The position numbers were made by a program, and so were the translations under genes. The notes under the pieces were generated by a model that was not told the origin of the DNA, ran no database searches, and saw only the letters and a program-made list of their open reading frames with translations. This document shows positions 1-9,818 of a stretch of DNA of 64,000 nt, in pieces. Numbering within the stretch: the stretch's first letter is position 1; the number at the start of each line of letters is the position of its first letter. Source of the DNA: Promethearchaeota archaeon. GTDB lineage: Archaea; Asgardarchaeota; Lokiarchaeia; Sigynarchaeales; SOKP01. The stretch lies in assembly GCA_019057775.1 (NCBI GenBank), contig JAHLWT010000260.1, positions 6,915-70,914 on the forward strand, read 5' to 3'.

Positions 1-2055
1 TACTTCAATCTTACCTATTGGTGGCGTGTACTTAATTGCATTAGTGAGCAAATTTGAAAGAACGTCGTGAATCTCCTCTTTTTCAATATTAGCATATAAT
101 TCGCTGTGTATATCTAATTTAATTGACTGATTTCTTCTTTCTGACAGCGATCCCAATTCATGTACGCAAAATTTAATGAGAAATGATAAATCTTCTTTTT
201 GAAATTTTGGTTTCAATTCAGGTGATTCTAATCGAGACGCTTTTAAAAGGTTGTTTATAATATTCTGAAGTCTTTCGCACCCATCATTTATCTCTCTTAT
301 TTTTGATATAATAACAGGATCTAATTGATCAGCATATAAAGATAAAATAAGATCAGAGAAACCTTTAATTGAAATGAGGGGGGTTTTTAATTCATGCGAA
401 GCTCTTCTAAGAAATTCGGACTTCATTATACTTAATTCTTCTAATTTTTTTTCTGATTTTTTAAGTTCGGTGATGTCAGTAGCTATTGTAATTAAATGTA
501 GTTTATTGTTTAACCTAATAATCTCCCCTGAAAAAAGTGTTGGGAGGATTTGACCAGATTTCGTTCTTATTTGCACTTCAAGCTCTTTAGCTCTTTTTTT
601 TTCCTTTAATACGTTTAAAAACCTATTTCTTTCATCGGGATCTACCCATATTTTCAAATCAATAGTGGTTTTACCAATAACATCTTCACGAGTATACCCT
701 AGAGTTAGTAAAAATCCTTCATTCACATTTACAATTTCATCATCTTCCATTTTAGTTATCGCTAGCAAATTTGGACTTGAATGAAAAGCTTTTCTGAATT
801 TTTCTTCTGATTCTATCAATTTTTTCTCTACTAACCTTCTTTTAGTGATATCTGCGCAAAATGCCATACTGCCTTCATAATTTCCATCATCATTAAAAAT
901 GGGAGATGCTCTAACTCTCAAATAAACTTTTGTTCCATTATTGTGAATCATTTTAACATCTCTCTCCGCTGAAATTCCCATTTCTCTTTTTTTTAGATGA
1001 GATTTTGTAATTTTTGCTTCTTTTTCATCCATAAATGAAAAAAATGATCTCCCAATCATATTTTCAACTGTATACCCTAGAATTTTTGCCATACTTGGAT
1101 TAACAAAAGAAGTTATTGCATCTGAATCTACTACCCAAACACCTTCTAATGAATTTTCGATTAATCTTCGATATTTTTCCTCAGATTCTTTTAACCTTTG
1201 CATCATTTCTTTTTTCTCAGTAATATCTGTGATCACTTTAATGCTACCAATTAATTTTCCTTTATAACCTAAATGAGGATAAGTTGTTATTATAAAATGG
1301 TTAGAAGATCCTTTGTAATGTTTCTTTTCTATTTCATAATCATAAGAGTCAAATCCTTCCTTTATTTTTATTAGAGAACATTTATCTGTGCTACACAATG
1401 GGCTTTTCCAGATAGTAGAGCACAATTTGCCTATGACATCACTCTTTTTAAAGTTAAAGGAAGATAAGAACCGTTCGTTTACCCGAATAATAACACCTTC
1501 TGTATCAGTAATAAATGTTGGGGAAAATTTGTTATATATTTGATCCAATTCGCCATAAACTTTATTGAGTTTTATTATCTGTTTTTTTCTTTCTGTGATA
1601 TCGACTTTTTCTTGAGCTATTATCTTCCTCAAAATTAAAAATATTATACTTTTACCAGATTCATCTTTAAAACTTTTACCTCTTATCCCATACCGCAGCC
1701 ACTGCCCATTCCTATGCTTTAGCAGTCCCTTATATTTTGCTTCATGAGTTTCTAAGATATTAGTTAAAAATTGAGAGAAGTTATCAAACTCACTTGGATG
1801 AATAAGATCCCAAATCGCATTCCCTATCAATCTATCCCTTGAATGCCCTATTTGATTTAAGTGATTTGTTTCATTAATATATTCAATCTCAAATTTATCA
1901 TTAATAATTTGAATTAAATCATTGGAACTTTCTGCTAGAAATTTAAAACACTGATTTGAGTAATGTGATAAACATCCTGCAAATTCGTATCCATTAATAT
2001 TTAGTGAAGTGATAATGCCCCCCCCATTCTTTAGTGATTTCTTTAGGATTTTCAA
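1..2055 (-). CDS. multi-PAS sensor histidine kinase (C-terminus cut by window edge)
   Basis: Reading the minus strand gives one open frame from position 2055 to the window edge. It encodes about four PAS domains joined by DIT(E/K)-type linkers, then a HisKA H-box (SHELKTPL, around position 380-400) and the start of the HATPase domain; the edge cuts it just after the N-box (NAIKYTPP). The second PAS (around 1380-1500) carries a C-x8-C-x4-C cluster matching the one in the kinase at 6432-9818. No transmembrane segment is visible, so it is probably a cytoplasmic sensor. The frame has no ATG near its 5' end: I chose TTG at 2055, after an in-frame TGA at 2068-2070. A G8 tract (plus-strand C8 at 2018-2025 region) lies just inside; one more G would put an ATG in frame at that tract. 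No receiver gene is adjacent. Confidence 0.85.
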   Translation of the reverse strand, partial: MKILKKSLKNGGGIITSLNINGYEFAGCLSHYSNQCFKFLAESSNDLIQIINDKFEIEYINETNHLNQIGHSRDRLIGNAIWDLIHPSEFDNFSQFLTNILETHEAKYKGLLKHRNGQWLRYGIRGKSFKDESGKSIIFLILRKIIAQEKVDITERKKQIIKLNKVYGELDQIYNKFSPTFITDTEGVIIRVNERFLSSFNFKKSDVIGKLCSTIWKSPLCSTDKCSLIKIKEGFDSYDYEIEKKHYKGSSNHFIITTYPHLGYKGKLIGSIKVITDITEKKEMMQRLKESEEKYRRLIENSLEGVWVVDSDAITSFVNPSMAKILGYTVENMIGRSFFSFMDEKEAKITKSHLKKREMGISAERDVKMIHNNGTKVYLRVRASPIFNDDGNYEGSMAFCADITKRRLVEKKLIESEEKFRKAFHSSPNLLAITKMEDDEIVNVNEGFLLTLGYTREDVIGKTTIDLKIWVDPDERNRFLNVLKEKKRAKELEVQIRTKSGQILPTLFSGEIIRLNNKLHLITIATDITELKKSEKKLEELSIMKSEFLRRASHELKTPLISIKGFSDLILSLYADQLDPVIISKIREINDGCERLQNIINNLLKASRLESPELKPKFQKEDLSFLIKFCVHELGSLSERRNQSIKLDIHSELYANIEKEEIHDVLSNLLTNAIKYTPPIGKIEV

Positions 2056-2540
2056 AACTACAAAGTTTCAAATAAATTAGATAAATAATTCAACCTTAAC
2101 TCTTATATTGTGAATAATCTTTTTATATGTGGCGTTTGTTTCTTATTTTATAATAAATCCAATGAAATTATTGGATTTACCAATCTGATTTGAGATTAAT
2201 TAATTATTATTGTATAATTCTTTTAATGTTTTATTATATAGTATAATAAAAATTTAATTTATAACTTTTGTTATAATTCTCACATATTAAAAATTATATA
2301 AAAAAATGAAATATTATCATTATTTTCACAGAAAGATTTTTATTATAACTCTTTTGATTTATTTTAAACTGCTCTACAATAATTATATCTAAGAGAGAAA
2401 TTATTAGATGAAATGAGTATACCAACTAATTTAACCGAGAAAGATAACGAAGATAGATTATAGCAAAATTGAATTTAATGATATAATATGATATTTTTTT
2501 AAAGTTCATATTAATAAAAAAATTTGAAATATAAATAGAA

Positions 2541-2615
2541 TTTAGGGGTTTATCTTTTATAAGATAAACCCCAGGGAGCTAGCGAGGAAGATTTTTAAGG
2601 ATTAGCTCGCTTAAC
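2541..2615 (+). ncRNA. candidate structured RNA, two adjacent hairpins
   Basis: A perfect 12-bp stem (GGGGTTTATCTT at 2545-2556, loop TTAT, complement at 2561-2572) is followed by AGCGAG (2581-2586) that pairs with CTCGCT (2606-2611). GAGCT (2576-2580) can alternatively pair with AGCTC (2604-2608), so the second part has two competing folds. The patch is richer in G and C than its surroundings. It is too far (over 240 bases) from the chemoreceptor stop to be its obvious terminator. The strand is a guess, since the first hairpin is symmetric. It could also be a transcriptional punctuation element. Confidence 0.35.
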
Positions 2616-2723
2616 TGAAGATTTCTAATTATATTAATAATAATCTACTAATGGAATTAATATTATAATCATTATTTATGGGATCATTAAATTTCCTTAG
2701 TTCACTATTTTTACATATGATTG

Positions 2724-2782
2724 ATAAAAAAAAAATAAAGAATTAAGCCCACCTGAAGAATTTAAATCTTTTTCTGGCTTAA
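2724..2782 (-). terminator. terminator-like stem plus T-tract after the chemoreceptor gene
   Basis: On the minus strand downstream of the stop at 2816, TTAAGCC/GGCTTAA (2743-2749 with 2776-2782) can form a 7-bp stem with a 26-base loop, followed by a run of about ten T. Archaeal termination relies mainly on the T-tract, which is the stronger part of this call. Confidence 0.35.
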
Positions 2783-2815
2783 CTTTTCTTTAAGAAATAT
2801 TTAGTTTTTTGATTT

Positions 2816-4495
2816 CTATTCTTGGTTTACTCCTCTTTTTTTAAAAGTCGTAGGAATTTTCAAGGTTTTTTTTTGTTTAGTCTTCCCACCAGTACTAAAT
2901 TCTGTTAATTTTCCTCTTAGACTATCAGCAAGTTCTCCAAGTTTATTAGCTGTTGATGTGACTTCTTCCATTGAAGCAGTTTGTTGTTCGGAAGATGCAC
3001 TAATACCTTCCATTGCTCGAGAATTTTCTTGACCTGCACGAGTCGCTCCTTCTATATCAGTTGTAATGGTCGATATTAACTGAACCGTATTTGAAATTCT
3101 ATTTGTAATTTCTCCCATTTTTATGTTTGTGTCACTGACTGCATTTTGAGATTCTTCAGCAAGCTTCCTAACTTCATCAGCTACAACAGCAAAACCTCGA
3201 CCGTGTTCACCTGCCCTCCCCGCTTCAATACTTGCATTAAGTGCAAGTAGGTTTGTTTGATCAGAGATACTTGTGATTAGATCCATGACTCTATTAATAT
3301 CTTCAGTCGATTCCATAACTTGATGAGCTAAAGTGTTCATTTCATTGGCCATATTATTAATTTCTATTAGCGAGTTAACTTGATTCTCGGTATTCTGAGA
3401 AATTTCCTGCGTAGTGCTAGCAATTTCTTCGGAAGGAGCATTTACTTCACTTGAGCTCGCAGCTAATTCTGTAGCCATATTTGCTACATCTACACTAGCC
3501 TCAGAACCTGCTTTTAACACATTTTCCATATTTTTGGTGACTTTAGAGATACCTCTGACAGTAGGGATTGCCAGAATTATACTTAATACAATAGAAACGG
3601 CAATAACAGTACCTAAGATAATAATTGCGGTTGTAACACTTTGAAGAGCAGCACTGGTCGCTGCTTCTATGTTTTCATCTACACTATTCGTAATATCTGC
3701 TAAAATTCCTAGCAAATCGGGAAACTCTGTATGTATTACCTCCGAACCTGCGACAGCTTGCTCTATTGAGTCGAATAACCCCGTACCTGTCGTATTTAAT
3801 AAAGCTACAAAATATCCATGCCACGTACTTATTTTGTTAACTAGGGTAACATTATTACTTCCAGCAAGTAGGTTGGTTAGAAAAGAGTTAAAAGCTGTAA
3901 CTTCATTAGCAAATTTAGTACTAGTACCAAGAATATTGAATTCCAAATAATGATGCATCATATGAATTTGAAAGTCGAAACTATATTTTAATGAACTAGC
4001 ATTTAGCATCATATCAAAATCTGTTTCATCATCAATTAAATTTGACATATCCTGCATCCAACCTCCAAAATTTAAATGAATCTCATCAGATATCTCCGCA
4101 GCGTGTTCTATGCTATCAAAAATTCCTGTATTTGATGTGTTACAAAGAGTAACTATATTATCATAGTATCCATTTAAGGTTAGCAATTGCTCATCATACT
4201 CAGTGGTTAAAGCTTCAAGAGTTGCAAAATGAGTTGCAAATTCTACAGCATGAGTAGTAAATTTGTCTCTTACCCCTGCTGTATTAAATTCGAGATAATG
4301 ATGCATCATATGTAACATGAAATCTGAGTGATAATTTAATTCATTTGAATTATCAATAGTTTGCATCTGCTTATTAGCAAGAGAATCAATATCATCATTC
4401 AGATCTAAGATTTGGATAATAGCTATAATTCCAATTATACTTCCCAATGCTATTAATACTGAATATCCCACTATCATTCTTCTACTTATATTCAT
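2816..4495 (-). CDS. methyl-accepting chemotaxis protein with duplicated His-rich sensor
   Basis: A 559-residue chemoreceptor: short cytoplasmic N-terminus, TM1 about 8-30, extracytoplasmic sensor about 31-287, TM2 about 288-310, then a cytoplasmic signalling coiled coil. The hairpin tip is canonical ([20 protein letters not shown]), the surface that binds CheA/CheW. The sensor is an internal duplication: [10 protein letters not shown] occurs at 62-71 and 178-187, each followed by a second element ending in (I/L)FDSIE(H/Q)A, so the repeat is about 116 residues. Repeated His and Met residues suggest metal or heme binding, but this is inference. I see no clear HAMP domain between TM2 and the signalling helices. 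ATG start with GAGGGAG about ten bases upstream. No cheA, cheW or archaellum gene lies in the window, so partners must be elsewhere. Confidence 0.9.
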   Translation of the reverse strand: MNISRRMIVGYSVLIALGSIIGIIAIIQILDLNDDIDSLANKQMQTIDNSNELNYHSDFMLHMMHHYLEFNTAGVRDKFTTHAVEFATHFATLEALTTEYDEQLLTLNGYYDNIVTLCNTSNTGIFDSIEHAAEISDEIHLNFGGWMQDMSNLIDDETDFDMMLNASSLKYSFDFQIHMMHHYLEFNILGTSTKFANEVTAFNSFLTNLLAGSNNVTLVNKISTWHGYFVALLNTTGTGLFDSIEQAVAGSEVIHTEFPDLLGILADITNSVDENIEAATSAALQSVTTAIIILGTVIAVSIVLSIILAIPTVRGISKVTKNMENVLKAGSEASVDVANMATELAASSSEVNAPSEEIASTTQEISQNTENQVNSLIEINNMANEMNTLAHQVMESTEDINRVMDLITSISDQTNLLALNASIEAGRAGEHGRGFAVVADEVRKLAEESQNAVSDTNIKMGEITNRISNTVQLISTITTDIEGATRAGQENSRAMEGISASSEQQTASMEEVTSTANKLGELADSLRGKLTEFSTGGKTKQKKTLKIPTTFKKRGVNQE

Positions 4496-4870
4496 ATTTC
4501 TTTCTCCCTCGTTTAAAATTTATTAATTTTTAATTTAGAATTTCTCATTAGTTTTGTTATAATTTTTTAATAACAATTTTTCTTTGTACCCAAAATATAA
4601 TAATTATTTTTGATTCATTATAATTATTTGTAAATTAACATATATTATGGTTACATATTTTAATTAAATTTAGAAAAGGTATAACAAAACTTATATTTAA
4701 ATATTTGTTATTCAAAAAAATTAATATATATGCATAAAATATGATAATAAAAACAAGTATATATAGAAAATGTTAATATTTATTTCATGAAATACTAATC
4801 TAATAAAAAAATATGAGTAATTAGAAAAGTTTAAAGAATAATTGAATAAATAAAACTCTGATCTAATGTG
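4496..4870. other. 375-base AT-rich gap between divergent genes
   Basis: The gap separates the chemoreceptor start from a small gene on the other strand, so it should contain both promoters. The sequence is almost all A and T, and TATA-like stretches are too frequent to choose one. No hairpin or coding pattern stands out. Confidence 0.4.
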
Positions 4871-5140
4871 ATGAATGTGTGGTATAAACAAATTGAAAAA
4901 GAATTAGAAATGGAATATAAGATATTTATCGATTTTGATCCTACACACAAAATTTTTTATTATAATTTTTATTTTAATGAATTTAAATTTGTATTAAAAA
5001 TTGCGATATCTCCATCATTAATTGATAAGGTTTACCATTGCGATGATAATTTGGAGGAAAGAATAAGCGAGAGTGCAATAGTTCTAAAAATTGAAAAATT
5101 TGATCTTACAAAATATGTATATTTACTTCATTTTGAATAG
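4871..5140 (+). CDS. hypothetical small protein (89 aa)
   Basis: I do not recognise this family. The product is about 89 residues, rich in aromatic and charged residues, with alternating patterns (for example IFYYNFYFNEF, then ALVLKIEKF-like segments) that suggest a small alpha/beta fold. There is no signal peptide or transmembrane helix. A GTG directly precedes the ATG (GTG ATG at 4868), so translation could begin three bases earlier. It stands alone between the chemoreceptor and the degenerate regulator at 5484, with more than 300 bases of AT-rich sequence on each side. It could be a lineage-specific gene; codon use resembles its neighbours. Confidence 0.5.
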   Translation: MNVWYKQIEKELEMEYKIFIDFDPTHKIFYYNFYFNEFKFVLKIAISPSLIDKVYHCDDNLEERISESAIVLKIEKFDLTKYVYLLHFE

Positions 5141-5483
5141 AATATAAAATATCTAAGATATTAATTAATTAATAAGTATGAGTTTGGAATAGTTATCAAT
5201 TCTTTGAATAGCTAGAAACACAAATATCCCTTTTCTATAATTTTATAGCAACCTGTTTTTCATAAATAAGACTTTTTTAATGCAATTTATATGTAATTCT
5301 ATAAGTAATAGTAAAACTATTATAATAGATAGGCAAAATCTTATTTTATTATAATAAAAAGTTAAAAATTTAAATAGAAGAACACCGATAGTAATAATAA
5401 ATAACAAAATATATAAAAAATGTTAATTTATTTAATATGATTTTACTATAATAATAATCATTTCAATTAAAAAGTTTAAAAAT
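5141..5483. other. 343-base AT-rich gap
   Basis: I see no coding pattern or stable hairpin here. It probably carries the promoter of the gene starting at 5484, but no TATA box can be singled out in such AT-rich sequence. Confidence 0.4.
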
Positions 5484-6326
5484 ATGAGTAAAAATGAAAA
5501 AAGGACTGATGAAATAAGAAATTATGAAAGAGATACAGGGAAACATGCTATTTGGAAGGGAGTTGTAACTGAAGGTTTTAAAAAATGGCAAAAAGGAGAG
5601 AATGTTCCTGAAATAGTAAAAGAAAGGATAACTACTTTAGTATCTCCAGAAAATAAAAAAAAATGGCAAAAATATATCGAAAGGAACAATATCTCCACAA
5701 TTTCAAAATTAGTAAGAAATTCTGTAGAGTTTTATATAAAAATCGAACCAAAATTATCTTATTTAGAAGACATTTCTAGCCTTGCTAAAGACCTTAAAAC
5801 TCCCTTAACTCCCATTAAAGGGTTTTCCCAAATTATTATTGAAAATTATTCAGAGAAATTGGAACCAGATATTCTATTAAAAATTAAAGAAATATATTCT
5901 CAAAGTCTGCAACTCGAAAACAAAATAAATGAAATTCTATCAGTATTAGAACCTGAAAAATCTAAAGAAGATTATGACATTTTAATTATTGATAACAGTA
6001 TATCAACAATTACTGTGCTTAAAGACTTCTTTGAATTAAATGAATATACCTGCAAGGGGGTCACAACTGGGACAAAAGGATTAGAGGAATTAAAAAGGAC
6101 AACGCCTAAACTAATTCTCGTGAGTATTATTTTACCAGATATCAAGGGAAATGACGTATTAAATAAAATAAAATCTTACAACAACTTTAAGGATGTTCCA
6201 ATTTTCTATATAACTGTGTTGTCCGAAGCAGAAGCTAAAAAAATAACAGGTCAAACAAATGCTACAGGATATTTCTTAAAACCTTTTGATTTTGCTAAAG
6301 TTAAAAGAGTATTTGATTATTTATAA
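5484..6326 (+). CDS. RHH-like / pseudo-HisKA / pseudo-receiver protein
   Basis: A 280-residue protein in three parts. Residues about 50-85 resemble a ribbon-helix-helix or similar small helical module (ISTISKLVRNSV). Residues about 95-155 match a HisKA dimerisation helix pair, including KTPLTPIKGF, but the phosphoacceptor His of the usual S-H-E-L-K-T-P-L box is Lys102. Residues about 163-280 form a receiver fold (start DYDILIIDNS, end GYFLKPFDFAKVK), but the phosphoacceptor Asp is Ser214 (ILVSIILPD). The conserved Lys and Thr of the receiver remain. So both phosphotransfer sites are gone and the protein probably works as a phosphorylation-independent binding module. It converges on the next kinase (gap 105 bases), which has also lost its His. 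No membrane segment. Confidence 0.75.
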   Translation: MSKNEKRTDEIRNYERDTGKHAIWKGVVTEGFKKWQKGENVPEIVKERITTLVSPENKKKWQKYIERNNISTISKLVRNSVEFYIKIEPKLSYLEDISSLAKDLKTPLTPIKGFSQIIIENYSEKLEPDILLKIKEIYSQSLQLENKINEILSVLEPEKSKEDYDILIIDNSISTITVLKDFFELNEYTCKGVTTGTKGLEELKRTTPKLILVSIILPDIKGNDVLNKIKSYNNFKDVPIFYITVLSEAEAKKITGQTNATGYFLKPFDFAKVKRVFDYL

Positions 6327-6431
6327 AATATCGAATGTGATTATTTCTTCAATTTTATATATTTAATGATATAAATAGAAATAGGAAGATTATATTTCTT
6401 ATTAATAAAGATAAAACACAATTTTTTATTT

Positions 6432-9400
6432 TTAAATTTTTTGTCTTGCTATTAGTGGAAGTTTAATTACGACGATAGAACCTTGATTTCTTCCTTCAGA
6501 CTCAACCCAAATTTTCCCTCCGTGTAATTCTACAATATTTTTAGAAATATATAATCCGAGTCCCATACCATCTGTTATTATATCCATTCCTTTCCCATAT
6601 CTTTCGATTTTACCGAATTCTTTAAAGACTTTCGTTTTTTCTGCTTCTGTAAATCCAACACCGGTATCTTTTATTATTACATTAATGTAATCAGAATATT
6701 TTTGTAAATTAATTGATATTATTCCATTTGGAGGAGTATTATGTATAGCATTCAAAATTATTTCCGAAATCACTTGTTTAATTTTGTATTTATCAATGTA
6801 AATATATATGATTTCATCAACGAGGACATTTAAAAATTGTTCTCGCTCAGAAGCTAGATATGATAACTCATTAATACATTCATGGATTATTTTACTAATA
6901 TTCAAAAATTCAACATTTAACTCTAATTTTTTAGATTTAATTTTTGAAATTTCAGTTAAATTCAAAATCAAAGTTTTTAGTCTTTTTCCTCCCTTATAAA
7001 TAATTTTAAGTAATTCAACGGCTCTTTCTTCCAATTGATTTGTATAATTTTTTAATAGGATCTCTGAAGCATTGTAAATAGATGTTAATGGAGTTTTTAA
7101 CTCATAGGAGGATCTTACTATTAAATTATTCTTGATTTTATTTAATTCCTTTAATTTTGCATTTTCTTCTTTTATAAGATCTTCTGCTTTCTTGCGCTTG
7201 GAAATATTTCTAACTATTGCCCACATCCCTTTATTATTTCCTTGGTCATCTTTAATTAACCATACATTAATTGATATTGGAAAGATTGTTCCATCCTTCC
7301 TAATGTACTCTTTTTCAAACTCCCCAGAATAACCTCTTGGTAAAAATCGATTATTGAAGATACCTGCTTCCATTTCATGCCATTTCTCTGGTGTTAGCTG
7401 TTGATATGTAAACTCTTTAATTTCTTCTAGAGTATATCCAAGCATATCTAGATAAGCTTGATTGCAATCTAATATTTTCCCTTTCATACTTGTAAAAATA
7501 ATTCCATCTTTACTGGACTCAAATAATGTACGGTACTTTTCTTCCGATTCAATTAATTTATTCCGAGAATTCAATCTTGTAAGTTCAATTGAAGCAGATT
7601 GTGATAATATCTTAAGGATATTTATATCATTTTCGCTCATTTCCCGGTTATCCATATAAATAACGCAGAATGTAGCTATTGGTATTTTATTAAACCTTAC
7701 AATAAAGCTAACGTATTGCTTTAAATTGTATTTTAGAACATTACCATCGGTTTTTGCATATTTTGACTTGTCTAAATTTCTTAAAATGACTACTCCATCA
7801 ATATTATCACTAATTCTATCTGTACAAATATGCCCTTCTGCTTCACTTTCTTTAGTAAAACCAGGAGGTTCTTTATAAATGGCAACTGTTTCCAATATCT
7901 CTTTCCCATTTACTTTTTTTAATATGTTAAACATAGCACAATCTGCTTTTAGTAAGATTCCTGCTGTGTTGATTAATATTTGGAAATTAAAGAGAGGGTC
8001 ATCTGTAAATTTAAAAAAGGCATCATTTATTTTTTTTAAATTCTCCTCGGATTCTTTTAATTCTATTGTTCTTTTCTGAACAAGTTCTTCTAAATTTTTA
8101 TTGAAAGCTTTCAGCCTTTCTTCTGATTCCTTTAGATTTATTTCAGCAGTTCTACGTTCAGTAATGTCTGTTATTACTCTTATTATGCCAATGAGTTTTC
8201 CTTCATGATTTTGATGAGGATAGCTTGTTGCTAAAAAATAGATTATTGATCCATTATCGAGTTTTTTTTCAATTTCATATTTAGCTGATCCTAATCCTCT
8301 TTTTATTTTTTTTAGAGAACATTCTTCTGTGTTACACCATGGATTACACCAGATTTCACAGCAATTTTTGCCAATAAATTCATTTATATTTAGATTAAAG
8401 AAAGTTAAAAATCTCTTGTTAACTTTAGTTATGGTACCTTCTAAATCTGTAAGATACATTGGTGAAGCTTTGTTAAATATTTGATCCAGTTCAGAATGAG
8501 CTCGATTACGATCAATTTCTACCTTTTTACGTTCAGTAACATCTCTTGATATATTTAGAACTTTCTTATTGCCTTTAATATCATAGAAATTTTTAGAAGT
8601 AACTTCTAACCACTTATAATCACCATTTTTGGTTTTAAATCTTACTTGGTGCGAACCTTCACCTTTTCTGAGAATTCTACTTGTAGCTATTACAGTCTTT
8701 TTTCGATCATTAGGATGGATAAGTTCCAAATTTGTAGTTCCAATCAGATCTTTTTTGGAATATCCTAATAATTTCAGGTGAACATTTTCATTAATATATT
8801 CATATACAAATTTGTCATTAAGAACTGCAATCATATCCGTAGCATTTTCCGAAATTAGACGATAAATTTCTTCCGATTTGAGTAATTCTTGAGTTCTTTT
8901 TTCTACTTTCTGTTCTAATTCTCTATTTAATATTTTTAATTTTTCTTGTGTTTCTTCTAATTTTTGCTTGGTAATTTTAGGCTCCGTAATGTCTAATGAA
9001 ATAATTTGAACTGCTTTTATGTTGCCGTTTATATCTTCTACTGGTTGTTCACTTGTATATAAAGTTCTTGTACCTGTAGGTAAGTTAAGTGTATGTTCAA
9101 ATGTGATTCCTTTTCCCGACTTAAAAATACCTTGATGCACTTTAATATATTTTTCGGCAACATCCTTCGGAAATATATCAGTTAAAGATTTTCCAATAAA
9201 ATCTGTAGGTTTTCCACCCATACTTTCTGCTGCTTTTTCGTTTACTACTTGAAAGATTTCATCTCTATCTATAATCATAAGAAGCATTCCTAAATGTTCG
9301 ATTAAATTTTTATAATTCATCTCAGATTTACTTAATTTTTGTTCCAAATCTTCTTTAAGTTTTCTTGATTTTTCTTCCAATTGTGATAGTCTTAATTCTG

Positions 9401-9818
9401 TTTCTTTGTTATCAGTATAATTATTTATAATAACTTGAACTGCAGTTTTACTCTGATATTGAATAGAATTTGAAGTGGATTCGACCCATTTAATTTTCCC
9501 AGTTCCTGTCAATATTCTATAAATATATTTATTTGATTTACTTGACCCCTCTTCTTGTCCTTTCCTAAAAGGTTTAAGAAATATCTTTCGATCTTCTTTA
9601 TAAATTATACCGAGAAAGTCATCAATTGACCATTGTTGAATATCATGAATTGGGTATTCGAATATATCAGCTCCAGCGTCATTTATATATTTTACACAAT
9701 CATCTTGAAAAATAATGATACCAGTTAATAATTGATCAACGATATTTTTAAAATCATTAGTTTTCTTGTCTATATTTTGCTCAATTAAAATTTTAATCAC
9801 CTTTGAATATTTATTCAC
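6432..9818 (-). CDS. multi-PAS/GAF sensor kinase lacking the phosphoacceptor His
   Basis: A 1128-residue cytoplasmic sensor. Order: PAS about 20-140, PAS about 170-285, PAS about 320-435, PAS about 445-560 with a Cys cluster (CCEIWCNPWCNTEECSL), GAF about 605-755, PAS about 765-880, HisKA about 895-960, HATPase about 1000-1125. Coiled linkers join the sensors. The ATP site looks intact (N-box NAIHNTPP, G1 DTGVGF, G2 GMGLGLYISK). The H-box reads SYELKTPL: the phosphoacceptor His is Tyr at about residue 905, while the other kinases in this window have SHELKTPL. It may bind ATP but should not autophosphorylate on His. It converges with the pseudo-receiver at 5484-6326. A sequence error is possible but would need a specific codon change. 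Confidence 0.85.
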   Translation of the reverse strand: MNKYSKVIKILIEQNIDKKTNDFKNIVDQLLTGIIIFQDDCVKYINDAGADIFEYPIHDIQQWSIDDFLGIIYKEDRKIFLKPFRKGQEEGSSKSNKYIYRILTGTGKIKWVESTSNSIQYQSKTAVQVIINNYTDNKETELRLSQLEEKSRKLKEDLEQKLSKSEMNYKNLIEHLGMLLMIIDRDEIFQVVNEKAAESMGGKPTDFIGKSLTDIFPKDVAEKYIKVHQGIFKSGKGITFEHTLNLPTGTRTLYTSEQPVEDINGNIKAVQIISLDITEPKITKQKLEETQEKLKILNRELEQKVEKRTQELLKSEEIYRLISENATDMIAVLNDKFVYEYINENVHLKLLGYSKKDLIGTTNLELIHPNDRKKTVIATSRILRKGEGSHQVRFKTKNGDYKWLEVTSKNFYDIKGNKKVLNISRDVTERKKVEIDRNRAHSELDQIFNKASPMYLTDLEGTITKVNKRFLTFFNLNINEFIGKNCCEIWCNPWCNTEECSLKKIKRGLGSAKYEIEKKLDNGSIIYFLATSYPHQNHEGKLIGIIRVITDITERRTAEINLKESEERLKAFNKNLEELVQKRTIELKESEENLKKINDAFFKFTDDPLFNFQILINTAGILLKADCAMFNILKKVNGKEILETVAIYKEPPGFTKESEAEGHICTDRISDNIDGVVILRNLDKSKYAKTDGNVLKYNLKQYVSFIVRFNKIPIATFCVIYMDNREMSENDINILKILSQSASIELTRLNSRNKLIESEEKYRTLFESSKDGIIFTSMKGKILDCNQAYLDMLGYTLEEIKEFTYQQLTPEKWHEMEAGIFNNRFLPRGYSGEFEKEYIRKDGTIFPISINVWLIKDDQGNNKGMWAIVRNISKRKKAEDLIKEENAKLKELNKIKNNLIVRSSYELKTPLTSIYNASEILLKNYTNQLEERAVELLKIIYKGGKRLKTLILNLTEISKIKSKKLELNVEFLNISKIIHECINELSYLASEREQFLNVLVDEIIYIYIDKYKIKQVISEIILNAIHNTPPNGIISINLQKYSDYINVIIKDTGVGFTEAEKTKVFKEFGKIERYGKGMDIITDGMGLGLYISKNIVELHGGKIWVESEGRNQGSIVVIKLPLIARQKI

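Larger units (their letters stand above)
2071..2815. other. 745-base gap: two hairpins, no gene
   Basis: This gap lies between the chemoreceptor 3' end and the kinase 5' end. It is AT-rich with stops in all frames. It holds the hairpin region at 2545-2611 and a terminator-like stem at 2743-2782, both listed separately. I see no other structure. Confidence 0.6.
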
